Shown piece by piece: positions 31,341 through 39,267 of a stretch of DNA of 42,282 nt (the first letter of the stretch is position 1; every line of letters begins with the position of its first letter). The position numbers and the translations under genes are program-made. The stretch is taken from contig NZ_JNKR01000018.1 of the NCBI RefSeq assembly GCF_000702905.1, forward strand, positions 1 to 42,282. Direction: 5' to 3'. Below the pieces are notes generated by a model. That model did no database searches and was not told where the DNA came from. It worked only from the letters and a program-made list of their open reading frames with translations. This stretch comes from Mitsuokella jalaludinii DSM 13811 (lineage in GTDB: Bacteria > Bacillota > Negativicutes > Selenomonadales > Selenomonadaceae).

Positions 31341-33187
31341 TTTGCACCCCCTTCTCGCTTCTCAAACGATGTGACCTCGATAGCATCGAACGGGCAGATG
31401 TCCGCGCAGATGCCGCAGCCCGTGCACTGTGAAGCGTCGACCATAATCTTGCCGTCCTCGACGACGATGCCGGGGCAGCCGATCTCGCGGATGCACTTCT
31501 TGCACTTGCGGCAGGCCTCCTGCAGGACCTCGGCCTTGCCGAGCGGCTTGACGATCGCGATGCACGGCGACTTGAAGATGATGGCCTTAACGCCTGGCTC
31601 AGCTGCCACATCCTTGACGGCTTTGATGGCTGCCTCGAGGTCGAGCGGGTCGACCGTGCGCACCGTCTTGACGCCGATGCCCTGGAGCGTCGCCTCGATG
31701 GAAACCTTGTCGACAACCTGGCCCATCATCGTGTGGCCCGTGCCCGGATGCGGCTGATGGCCCGTCATGGCCGTCGTCGAGTTGTCGAGGATGCAGACTG
31801 TGAGATCCGCCTGATTGTAGACACCGTTGACGATGCCCGTGATCGACGAGGCGAAGAAGGTCGAATCGCCGACAAAGGCGAAGCACTTCATGCCGGGCGT
31901 CACGGCGCCGATGCCCTGCGCGATGTCGATGCCCGCACCCATGCAGAGGCAGGTGTCGACCATGTCGAGCGGCATGGCATTGCCGAGCGTGTAGCAGCCG
32001 ATATCGCCGCAGAAGACGCTCTTCTGGCCCTTCATCGCGCGCTTGACCGCGTAGAATGAAGCGCGGTGCGGGCAGCCGGCACAGAGGACCGGCGGGCGCA
32101 CGACGGAGACGGGCGGCTCCGGCAGCGCCGAGGGCTCCGCCTTCGGCCATCCCATAAAGGCGGCGATGTCGTCGTAGACCGTATCACGCGTGTTCTCGCC
32201 GGCCCGCTTGATATCGCCCGTTAGCTTGCCGCGAATCTTGACGGGCAGCTGGTACTTGCCGCAGAGGAAGATGAGCTCGCGTTCGATGACGGGGTCGAGC
32301 TCCTCGATGCAGAGCACCTCGTCGAGTCCCTGCAGGAACTCCACCGCCAGCTTCTCGGGGAACGGGAAGGGCGTCGCGACCTTGAGCACGCGCGGCATTT
32401 CTCTCGCCTCATCTGCCCGCTCTGCGAGCGTCTCCGCGACGTACGAGTAGCTGACGCCCTGCGTCGCGATGCCGCGGCGGCACGAAGCGCCGCCCAGCTC
32501 CAGCTGATTGCGCGCATACGACGAGAATACCTCACCAAGCTCTTCATTGCGCTGCTCGATTGCCTGATGCGCTCGGTACGAGAGGCGCGGGAAGATGACC
32601 CAGCGCGCCGGATCGCGCTCGAAGCCTTCCGGCTCATGGACGCAGTACTCGCTTTCATCCTTGACCGTGATGGAGGCATAGCCGTGGTCGATGCGCGTCG
32701 TCGGGCGCAGGAAGACGGGCGTGTGGTAGCGCTCCGAGAAGTCGAACGCTTCCTGGATCATCTCGTACGCTTCCTGCACGCTCGAGGGATCGAAGCACGG
32801 CACCTTGGCAAACGAGGCGAAGTGACGCGTATCCTGCTCCGTCTGTGAAGAAATCGGCCCCGGATCGTCGGCGACGAGCACGACCATGCCACCCTTGACG
32901 CCGAGATACTCGAGGCTCATCAAGGGGTCCGAGGCGACGTTAAGGCCGACCTGCTTCATCGTCACAAGTGCGCGGGCACCCGACCAGGCAGCGCCCGCCG
33001 CCACTTCCATGCCGGCCTTCTCATTCGTCGACCACTCCACGTGGATCTTGCCATCCGGATTGTGTCGGGCAACCGTCTCGAGGACCTCCGTCGAAGGCGT
33101 GCCCGGATAGCCGGCAACGACATTGACGCCAGCTGCGACCGCCCCCATGGCGATGGCCTCATTGCCCATCAGATATTCTACATGCAT
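31337..33187 (-). CDS. iorA: Indolepyruvate:ferredoxin oxidoreductase alpha subunit
   Basis: A 616-residue cytoplasmic enzyme subunit. The pyrimidine-binding part starts at the N-terminus (GYPGTPSTEV, EWSTNEKAGMEVA). The thiamine diphosphate site GDSTFFAS with NSTTAMTGHQPHPG is near 420-460. Two [4Fe-4S] sites close the protein: CRKCKKCIREIGCP and CTGCGICADICP. AGAGG precedes the ATG. A TATAAT box is at 33224-33229 on the minus strand, and a 15-bp inverted repeat overlaps the -35 position. It heads the iorA-iorB-paaK-fliB operon, typical of anaerobes that ferment aromatic amino acids. Confidence 0.97.
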   Translation of the reverse strand: MHVEYLMGNEAIAMGAVAAGVNVVAGYPGTPSTEVLETVARHNPDGKIHVEWSTNEKAGMEVAAGAAWSGARALVTMKQVGLNVASDPLMSLEYLGVKGGMVVLVADDPGPISSQTEQDTRHFASFAKVPCFDPSSVQEAYEMIQEAFDFSERYHTPVFLRPTTRIDHGYASITVKDESEYCVHEPEGFERDPARWVIFPRLSYRAHQAIEQRNEELGEVFSSYARNQLELGGASCRRGIATQGVSYSYVAETLAERADEAREMPRVLKVATPFPFPEKLAVEFLQGLDEVLCIEELDPVIERELIFLCGKYQLPVKIRGKLTGDIKRAGENTRDTVYDDIAAFMGWPKAEPSALPEPPVSVVRPPVLCAGCPHRASFYAVKRAMKGQKSVFCGDIGCYTLGNAMPLDMVDTCLCMGAGIDIAQGIGAVTPGMKCFAFVGDSTFFASSITGIVNGVYNQADLTVCILDNSTTAMTGHQPHPGTGHTMMGQVVDKVSIEATLQGIGVKTVRTVDPLDLEAAIKAVKDVAAEPGVKAIIFKSPCIAIVKPLGKAEVLQEACRKCKKCIREIGCPGIVVEDGKIMVDASQCTGCGICADICPFDAIEVTSFEKREGGAK

Positions 33188-33242
33188 AGCTTTCCTCTCC
33201 CCAATTTGCGATAATACTCCTCTATTATACTATGTGACACAA

Positions 33243-33289
33243 CAAGATGCCACCTGTCGTAGATACATTTTACAACAGGTGGCATCTTG
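33243..33289. repeat. Perfect 15-bp inverted repeat between uspA and iorA
   Basis: CAAGATGCCACCTGT (33243-33257) and ACAGGTGGCATCTTG (33275-33289) flank a 17-nt loop. It lies 36 bp past the uspA stop and upstream of the iorA -10 box (33224-33229), with the left arm over the iorA -35 position. No T-run follows on either strand. It may end uspA transcription, or be an operator with arm centres 32 bp apart, or both. Confidence 0.8.
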
Positions 33290-33325
33290 CTATTCTGGTA
33301 TGCATGTTTTATATCATTGCTCTGC

Positions 33326-33859
33326 TCACTCATCGGCAGGCTTGAGGTAATTCTCCTCATCGTCCCAGTCATCGGGCATGCCCTTGACGATAAGCACGGG
33401 GCAGTGTGCCTGCTGCAGGACGTAGTGGGAGACCGAGCCGACGAGCATGCTCCGGAACGTGCCGAAGCCGCGCGAGCCCATGATGATGAGGTCGCTCTGC
33501 TCCTCGTCGGCCACATCGCAGATGACTTCGCTGGGATTGCCGACTTCAACGCGTGTCCTCGCCTTGATCTCCGGCGGGACGACATGCATGAGATCCGCGA
33601 GGAACTGGTATGCCGCGATCTTGAGTTCTGCCGGCACGTAGCCGCTGAGGCTGACCTGTTCAAAGGCCGCCACATGCTTGTTGAGATCGACGACCATGAG
33701 GACCGTCAGGTGAGCCCCCGTCATGGCCGCGATCTGGATGGCCTCGTTGACAGCCCGGAAGGCCTGTCCCGAGCCGTCCGTCGGCACGAGGATGCGGTCG
33801 CAGCGAATGGTCTGCGGCTTCCGGTGCTGGATTTTCTCGATCAGCTCTTCTCTTTCCAT
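33326..33859 (-). CDS. Universal stress protein, UspA family
   Basis: A 177-residue cytoplasmic protein. The nucleotide-binding signature of the ATP-binding Usp class, MGSRGFGTFRSMLVGSVS (G-x2-G-x9-G-S), is near residues 130-148. An N-terminal strand ILVPTDGSG begins near 23 after a charged extension. Its ligand and partner are not known. AAGGAGG precedes the ATG. It lies 12 bp behind the ABC permease gene, so it is probably the last gene of the marR operon. A 15-bp inverted repeat follows it. Confidence 0.93.
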   Translation of the reverse strand: MEREELIEKIQHRKPQTIRCDRILVPTDGSGQAFRAVNEAIQIAAMTGAHLTVLMVVDLNKHVAAFEQVSLSGYVPAELKIAAYQFLADLMHVVPPEIKARTRVEVGNPSEVICDVADEEQSDLIIMGSRGFGTFRSMLVGSVSHYVLQQAHCPVLIVKGMPDDWDDEENYLKPADE

Positions 33860-33871
33860 CGTGATTCCTCC

Positions 33872-35080
33872 TTATTCCGCCGGTCCGGCAGCCGCGTTCT
33901 CATTGAGGCGCATCTGCTGCAGCTTCTGACGGTGAAGCTCATCCTGCGCCTGGCGCTTCAGCAGCGCGCGCCGCGCCGAGAAGAACTTCGCGCAGAACAG
34001 GATCAGTGCGACAGCCATGTAAATCAGGAAGGCACCGAACTCTTTCGAGATGTCGCCGAGCCCGGCGCCGCGCGCAATGATGTCCCGGACGAAGTGAAAT
34101 TCCCAGGTCAAGGGGAAGAGGTGCGACGCAGCGACGACCCAGTCCGGATAAAACGAGACCGGCCCCGTCGGCCCGCCGAAGATAAAGCCGCCCGGGATGA
34201 ACAGGATCATGCGCGAGGACGCAATGCCCGGATTCGCCGCCGTCCAGCCGAACAGCGTGCTCAGCGTGCCGACCGTCATGACGTAGAAGATCTGGACGGC
34301 GAGGAACAGCAGCAGGCTGCCCGTGAACGTCATATCGCCCAGGATGCGCAGGATGGCCATGCCAAAGACGAAGGAGACGATGAGGCAGGCGCCGTACGGC
34401 ACGAGGCGCACGAGGATGTCCCACGGCGTGCCCTCGAGCAGGATCTTGTCGAGCTGATGCGAGAGGCGCAGCCGCGGCACCATGCCGATTGTCGCGAACG
34501 TGAAGAACATTGAGCCGAAGAAGAACAGGAAGCCCTGCACCTCGACATTGTAGTTGGAACCGTTCGGATTGAAGAGATTGCGGTCTGCCAGCCCGATCGT
34601 GCCGTTCAGGCTGTCGTTCGTGCTGCCCGGGTCACCCTGTGCCGCCGCATTGTCGAGGCCGATGAGCTCATTGAGCGCGACCTTGATATCCGAGGTCTGC
34701 GCCGTATTTGTATTGTCGTAGAACACGCCAATGTTGCTCGCTGCTCCCGTGTAGCGGTCCTTCTCGAGCCCGCGCGGGAAATAAACGACGGCGACCGCTT
34801 GGTCGCGGTAGAAGAGCGTCGTGGGGTCGACCGGCGTGTTGAGCACCGTCGTGACTTCCATGTACTCCGAGGCATCGATGCGGCTCGTGAGCTCATGGCT
34901 GTAAGCCGAGTTATCGAGGTCAATGACCGCCACCTTCGCATCATTCGAGATATTGCTGCTGAGCATCGTGCCGAGCACGATGCAGACGACAGCCGCGACC
35001 ATCAGGCAGACCTTCTCGTACGGCATGCCCTGTCCCGAGAACAGGAAGCGGATCTCATCTCTTAGTGAATTCACGTTCAT
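33872..35080 (-). CDS. ABC-2 type permease with large extracytoplasmic domain
   Basis: A 402-residue protein. An N-terminal membrane segment is followed by about 150 residues of extracytoplasmic domain (VAVIDLDNSAYSHELT and onward), then five or more membrane segments and a charged tail. This is the YbhR/YhhJ type of ABC-2 export permease. Such permeases work with an ATPase and an HlyD-like adaptor. The adaptor gene precedes it with a 26-bp overlap, but no ATPase gene is adjacent. The ATPase may lie elsewhere, or the pair may work differently. The substrate, possibly drugs or bile-like compounds, is unknown. Confidence 0.82.
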   Translation of the reverse strand: MNVNSLRDEIRFLFSGQGMPYEKVCLMVAAVVCIVLGTMLSSNISNDAKVAVIDLDNSAYSHELTSRIDASEYMEVTTVLNTPVDPTTLFYRDQAVAVVYFPRGLEKDRYTGAASNIGVFYDNTNTAQTSDIKVALNELIGLDNAAAQGDPGSTNDSLNGTIGLADRNLFNPNGSNYNVEVQGFLFFFGSMFFTFATIGMVPRLRLSHQLDKILLEGTPWDILVRLVPYGACLIVSFVFGMAILRILGDMTFTGSLLLFLAVQIFYVMTVGTLSTLFGWTAANPGIASSRMILFIPGGFIFGGPTGPVSFYPDWVVAASHLFPLTWEFHFVRDIIARGAGLGDISKEFGAFLIYMAVALILFCAKFFSARRALLKRQAQDELHRQKLQQMRLNENAAAGPAE

Positions 35081-36167
35081 TCACCCCAATCGTCATGCCT
35101 GGCATAACGCCGTCCTGCGGCTCCACGTAAATGCGGACCTGGAAGGCCGTGAGGTCGGCCTGTCCCTTCTCGCGCGACTGCTTGAGGTCGGCAAAGCCCG
35201 GGGCCTTCGTCAAGAGGCGGATCGTCCCCGGCACAGACTTGTCGCCCGCGACCGTGCGGCCCGTGATCGTATCGCCCTCAGATAGGCCCTGCGCCTGCTT
35301 CTCGCTGATGTAGATGTCGTAGTAGCTGCGGTCGCTCTCCAGGAGCACGACAGGCGTGCCAGCGGCGACCATCTCGCCCTCCTTCGCGAGGACCTTGATG
35401 ACGCGGCCGTCCTCCGGCGCGCGCAGCGTCAGGCGCTCCTTCTGGACTTCGAGCTGCTTGAGCTGCACGACGAGCGCCTGCTTCTGCTGCGTGAGCGCAT
35501 CGATGTCGTTGCTCATATTGCCCGCCGCTTCGCGCTGCTGCGCGATGGTCGGCAGGCTTATGGAATCCGTATTGCCCGTATCCTGCGCGCCCGACAGCAG
35601 CTTGTCGAGGAGCTGCTGCTGCTGCGTGACATTGGCCTCCGCGACATTCAGGGCCATCTCCGCATCGTCGAGCTGCGACTTCGCGATAGCGCCGGCATCG
35701 AGCAGTGCCGACTTGCGGTTGTAGTCGATCTGGCTGTTCTTGAGCGTGGCCTGCGCCGCCGAGACGGCTGCACGCTGCTGGTCGATCTGGCGGAAGCTCT
35801 GCTGTTCATCCGAGTCCGCCTTCATGTAGTTGACCGACTGCGTGCCGCCCGTCGAGCGGATCTGTGCGTCGAGCTGTGCAATCTGCGCCTTCGTCCGCTC
35901 AATCGAGAGATCCGTATCCGTCGGGTCGAGCTCCATGATAACATCGCCGGCCTTGACCGTGTCACCCTCCTTGACCGCCTCCTTGAGCAGGCGGCCGCTC
36001 ACGCTGTCGAACGACATCTTGACCTGTTCTGCCGTCAGGATGCCCTCTTTCTTCTCCATGCCAATCGCCACTGCATCATTGCCCTTGTAGAGCAGCAGCA
36101 GTCCCGCCACGATGAGCACCGCGATAAAGATAGCCCCTGTTCGCAGGGCCTTTTGTCTCGTATTCAT
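35055..36167 (-). CDS. HlyD-family membrane fusion protein
   Basis: A 370-residue periplasmic adaptor. One N-terminal membrane anchor (13-27) is followed by a lipoyl half-motif, then a long coiled-coil hairpin (about 85-265, rich in Gln, Ala and Leu heptads). A second lipoyl half (RLTLRAPEDGRVIKVLAKEG) and a beta-barrel domain complete it. Such adaptors join an inner-membrane pump to an outer-membrane channel, fitting a diderm cell. GAGG lies 9 nt before the ATG. It sits 29 bp behind marR and overlaps the permease. Confidence 0.92.
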   Translation of the reverse strand: MNTRQKALRTGAIFIAVLIVAGLLLLYKGNDAVAIGMEKKEGILTAEQVKMSFDSVSGRLLKEAVKEGDTVKAGDVIMELDPTDTDLSIERTKAQIAQLDAQIRSTGGTQSVNYMKADSDEQQSFRQIDQQRAAVSAAQATLKNSQIDYNRKSALLDAGAIAKSQLDDAEMALNVAEANVTQQQQLLDKLLSGAQDTGNTDSISLPTIAQQREAAGNMSNDIDALTQQKQALVVQLKQLEVQKERLTLRAPEDGRVIKVLAKEGEMVAAGTPVVLLESDRSYYDIYISEKQAQGLSEGDTITGRTVAGDKSVPGTIRLLTKAPGFADLKQSREKGQADLTAFQVRIYVEPQDGVMPGMTIGVNEREFTKR

Positions 36168-36196
36168 GTGTCAAATCCTCACTTTCCTCTTCTCTC

Positions 36197-36691
36197 TCAT
36201 GCATGCACCCGGCCCGACATCTTCTTGAGCAGGTGGATGAGCTCATTCTGCTCTGCCTCACTCAGGCGTTCCATGAGCTTCGTGACGCGCAGGTAATGCG
36301 GCGGCAGGATCTCATTCATGAATGCCCGCCCTTTCTCTGTCAGACAGACGATCTTGGCCCTGGCATCGTCGGGTGACGGCTTTGTCACAATCATGCCATC
36401 GCGCTCCATGCGCATGAGCATGTTGCTGATCGTCGCCTTCGTCACCCCGATCTTCGCGGCGATTTCCGACGGCGCGATGCCCTGCGGATTCTGGTGCAGG
36501 ACGATGAGCAGGCAGAACTTCCCCTCCGACAGATGGTACTCCTTCTGCAGGACGTCGAGGATGCTCGCCTGGACTTCATCACTGGCCTGCTTGATCTCGA
36601 GCATGGCGATGACGGCCGCCGGATTGATTTCCGGCACAGTTTTCTTATGTGCCTCGAGTTCCTCCCAGCTCGGTATGAGTTCTCGCTTCAT
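36197..36691 (-). CDS. MarR-family transcriptional regulator
   Basis: A 164-residue winged-helix repressor. The DNA-binding region has GIAPSEIAAKIGVTKATISNMLMRMERDG and the wing KPSPDDARAKIVCLTEKG. The frame is open for 36 more codons upstream, but that stretch covers the promoter and operator. The ATG at 36691 has GGAGG just before it. A perfect palindrome directly upstream fits autorepression. It heads an operon with an HlyD-like adaptor, an ABC permease and uspA, and so probably controls export of a toxic ligand that it senses. Confidence 0.93.
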   Translation of the reverse strand: MKRELIPSWEELEAHKKTVPEINPAAVIAMLEIKQASDEVQASILDVLQKEYHLSEGKFCLLIVLHQNPQGIAPSEIAAKIGVTKATISNMLMRMERDGMIVTKPSPDDARAKIVCLTEKGRAFMNEILPPHYLRVTKLMERLSEAEQNELIHLLKKMSGRVHA

Positions 36692-36704
36692 GATTCTCCT
36701 CCAT

Positions 36705-36724
36705 TTAGTTAGCTTGCTAACTAA
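36705..36724. promoter_or_regulatory. MarR operator palindrome
   Basis: TTAGTTAGC (36705-36713), two T and GCTAACTAA (36716-36724) form a perfect 9-bp inverted repeat, one base downstream of the -10 box and across the predicted start site. The size and AT-rich symmetry are usual for MarR dimers. Confidence 0.85.
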
Positions 36725-36725
36725 T

Positions 36726-36754
36726 AGTATAGAGCTTATGCACACAAATGTCAA
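36726..36754 (-). promoter_or_regulatory. Promoter of the marR-hlyD-permease-uspA operon
   Basis: On the minus strand a perfect -35 TTGACA (36749-36754), a 17-nt spacer and -10 TATACT (36726-36731). The -35 overlaps the T-tract of the terminator of the upstream gene. Confidence 0.8.
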
Positions 36755-36785
36755 AAAGAGCTGCTGCGCGAGCAGCAACTCTTTC
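36751..36785 (-). terminator. Terminator of the EAL-protein gene
   Basis: AAAGAG-c-TGCTGC and GCAGCA-a-CTCTTT pair around GCGA with one mismatch. On the minus strand five T follow and run into the marR -35 box. Confidence 0.8.
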
Positions 36786-36795
36786 CTTCCCCGTT

Positions 36796-39267
36796 TCATG
36801 ATTTCTTTTTCCAGCGGTCCAGCAGTGCAGCGATGATGTCCTCGTAGAAGTCCGACTGGTCCTGCGGATAAGCCATGTGCATCTCGACGAACAGCGTGCA
36901 GCTGCGCTGGCCAAAGCTGTGGATGGCCTCGATGCCCGTGCGCAGGCGCTGGCCGAGGTCGCGCACCTCCTCCTGCGAGGTATACTGGCTGAACACCAAG
37001 AACTGATTCCTGTCAAAGCGGCCGGATGCGCCGACAGGGCCCACGATGCGCCGGATCTCGTCTGCGATGCAGCCGAGCAATTCGTTGCAAGCCGCCTCGC
37101 CGTAACGGCGCAAGAGCCTGTCAATGGCGCGGATGCGGATGAAGACCGCGACGAAATTGCGATGGCCGAACCGGTACTCATCGAGGTACTGCGCGAGCAG
37201 GAACAGCAGTCCCTTGACATTGGCGAGTCTCGTCACGCGGTCGACAAAGAGGGCCTCGTGCGACTGCTGCTGCACATGAGCCAGTGCCTCCGCAGAGACG
37301 AAGTAACCCATGAGGCCCGCGATATTCCCCTGCACATCGTAGACCGGCCACTTCGTTGCGAGGATATTGCGCTGCACGCCGCGCGCCAAGCACTGCCCCG
37401 GCACGTCGCGGATCGTGAGGCCCTTCTCGAGCACATCGTGCTCATCGCGCTCAAACGGCTCGGGATGGACGTGCCAGTTCATGTCCTCATCCGTTCTTTC
37501 CAGGAGCTCCCGCACGGAATCGAAGTCGTAGAAGTCCAGGAACTTCTGGTTGACGCCGCGGAAGCGACGCTGGTTGTCCTTCCAGAAGGCCGGCAGCGGG
37601 AAGCCCGTGATGAAGTTCTTCCAGAGCAGCTCCATGCTGTCTTCCGCGCCGTCTGACGGCAGGACGTACTGCGCGCGGCACTTCTCTTCGTAATGCGACA
37701 TGTCCTGCGCATCCGACACGCGCACGACACAGAAGTAGATGTCCTGCTCGCTGCTGGCGATGCGCGCGATGCGGTGCGTCTTCCAGATCAGCGTGCCGTC
37801 CGGCCCCTTCGTGCGGAATGCCTCGACGATGCTGCCGAGCTTCGACGCAGCCACGCGCTCCGGGATGGTCTTGAAGTCGAAGAAGTCGGCAAAGCGCTTG
37901 CGATCGGCATGGTAGATGGACTGCTCCGCGTACTCGGCCAGTGCTTGCCCGAGCGGCAGCTTGTGGAGCCCAGACCGCAACTGCGGCTGTGTCAGCTCGA
38001 TGATCTCGTGCTTCGTCAAGTTGATCGTCGCCACCTTGTCGTAAAGGTAGAATAGGTTGCGCAGGAAATACGCCGGCCGGAACAGATCGCCCTCGTGCGC
38101 GATCTTGTGCAGGCGGCAGTCCACGGCGAGCAGGCAGCGGCCGCTGTAGGAGATGACGCGGTGGCAGTCCATCATGACGAAGTCGCCGTTCAAGGGATAC
38201 GCGAGCTCCTCGTCCTCGCCATTGAGCATGACGCGGTGCAGACCGCGGCGCAGGTAGCGCATGGAAGGCTGCGTGTAGGTATTCAGCGCCTCTTCCCACT
38301 GCCGGTACCGCTCCGCATCCCCCTGCCAGAAGAGCTCGTGGCTCTTCTGGTTGGCAAACAGGATGTGGTAGGCATGGTCGCGGTACTCGATGAGCAGCAA
38401 CGCATGCCCCGTGAGGAAGTTGACATCCATGATGGCATCATAATAGGCCTTCCAGCAGCCCAGTTCGACCGTGATGCCCTTCTCGAGGCAGTTGTGTATC
38501 GTCTCGTCGTAGGGGCGCGGCCGTCCGAGATAGTAGCCCTGGATTTTCTCGCAGCCGATCTCGCGCAGGAACTCGAACTGCTCCTGCGTCTCGACGCCCT
38601 CCGCGAGCGTCCGGTTGCCTATGCGCTTGTCCATCGAGATGATCGAGATGATGATGTCGCGCGCCCGCTGCGTGTCGCTCTTGAGGAACGCCATATCCAT
38701 CTTCAGGAGGTCGAAGCGCTGATCCTTGAGGAACTTGAGGCTCGAGTACCCGCTGCCGAAGTCATCCATCCAGATCTCGTAGCCAGCCGCGCGGAAGCGG
38801 TCGAGCACCTCGCCGATCTTCTTGTTGCGGTCGGTCAGGATGTTCTCGACAATCTCGAGGTGCAGGAGGTCGCGCGGCACATTGTACTTGCGCACGGCGC
38901 GCTCGACAATCGCGAAGATGTCGCAGTTGATGAAGTCGAGACGCGAGAGGTTCAGCGAGACCGGCACCGACGGCATTCCTGCCTTCCTGACGCGTGCCTG
39001 ATTGCGGCAGACCTCTTCGATGAGGAAGGCATCGAGCTTGTGGATGAGGTTGTGCTGCTCAAGGATGCTGATGAAGAAGGGTGGCGTCAAGAAGCCCCAG
39101 TTCGGGTCATCCCAGCGCGCAAGGCCCTCCATCGCGCAGAGCTGCCCCGAGATCGTGCGCACGATGGGCTGGTAGTGCACCCTCACCCAGTGCTTCTCGA
39201 TGGCCTCATCGAGGTGCTCGATGACGTATGACGGCGGCATGTCGATCTGCCTGCGCTTTTTCCTCAT
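36796..39267 (-). CDS. EAL domain c-di-GMP phosphodiesterase with PAS and degenerate GGDEF
   Basis: An 823-residue cytoplasmic signalling protein. The EAL domain is N-terminal (about 15-260) and keeps its catalytic set: EGLAR (47-51), SLNLSR, EIVEN, MDDFGSGYSSL, LKMDM and AEGVETQEQ. It should thus hydrolyse c-di-GMP. A region of unknown fold follows, then a PAS-like domain (about 560-680) and a C-terminal GGDEF fold whose signature is replaced by FDRNQF, so it is not a cyclase. The order is the reverse of the usual GGDEF-EAL. Its ATG overlaps the stop of the DUF362 gene (ATGA), and a terminator follows. Confidence 0.9.
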   Translation of the reverse strand: MRKKRRQIDMPPSYVIEHLDEAIEKHWVRVHYQPIVRTISGQLCAMEGLARWDDPNWGFLTPPFFISILEQHNLIHKLDAFLIEEVCRNQARVRKAGMPSVPVSLNLSRLDFINCDIFAIVERAVRKYNVPRDLLHLEIVENILTDRNKKIGEVLDRFRAAGYEIWMDDFGSGYSSLKFLKDQRFDLLKMDMAFLKSDTQRARDIIISIISMDKRIGNRTLAEGVETQEQFEFLREIGCEKIQGYYLGRPRPYDETIHNCLEKGITVELGCWKAYYDAIMDVNFLTGHALLLIEYRDHAYHILFANQKSHELFWQGDAERYRQWEEALNTYTQPSMRYLRRGLHRVMLNGEDEELAYPLNGDFVMMDCHRVISYSGRCLLAVDCRLHKIAHEGDLFRPAYFLRNLFYLYDKVATINLTKHEIIELTQPQLRSGLHKLPLGQALAEYAEQSIYHADRKRFADFFDFKTIPERVAASKLGSIVEAFRTKGPDGTLIWKTHRIARIASSEQDIYFCVVRVSDAQDMSHYEEKCRAQYVLPSDGAEDSMELLWKNFITGFPLPAFWKDNQRRFRGVNQKFLDFYDFDSVRELLERTDEDMNWHVHPEPFERDEHDVLEKGLTIRDVPGQCLARGVQRNILATKWPVYDVQGNIAGLMGYFVSAEALAHVQQQSHEALFVDRVTRLANVKGLLFLLAQYLDEYRFGHRNFVAVFIRIRAIDRLLRRYGEAACNELLGCIADEIRRIVGPVGASGRFDRNQFLVFSQYTSQEEVRDLGQRLRTGIEAIHSFGQRSCTLFVEMHMAYPQDQSDFYEDIIAALLDRWKKKS

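Noticed and set aside
33230-33242. TGTG-T-CACA near the iorA -10 as a CRP/FNR site
   Set aside because: The half-sites are only 1 bp apart. CRP and FNR sites need a spacer of about 4-6 bp.
36692-36799. N-terminal extension of the MarR regulator
   Set aside because: It spans the promoter, the operator and the preceding terminator, so it cannot be translated from that transcript.
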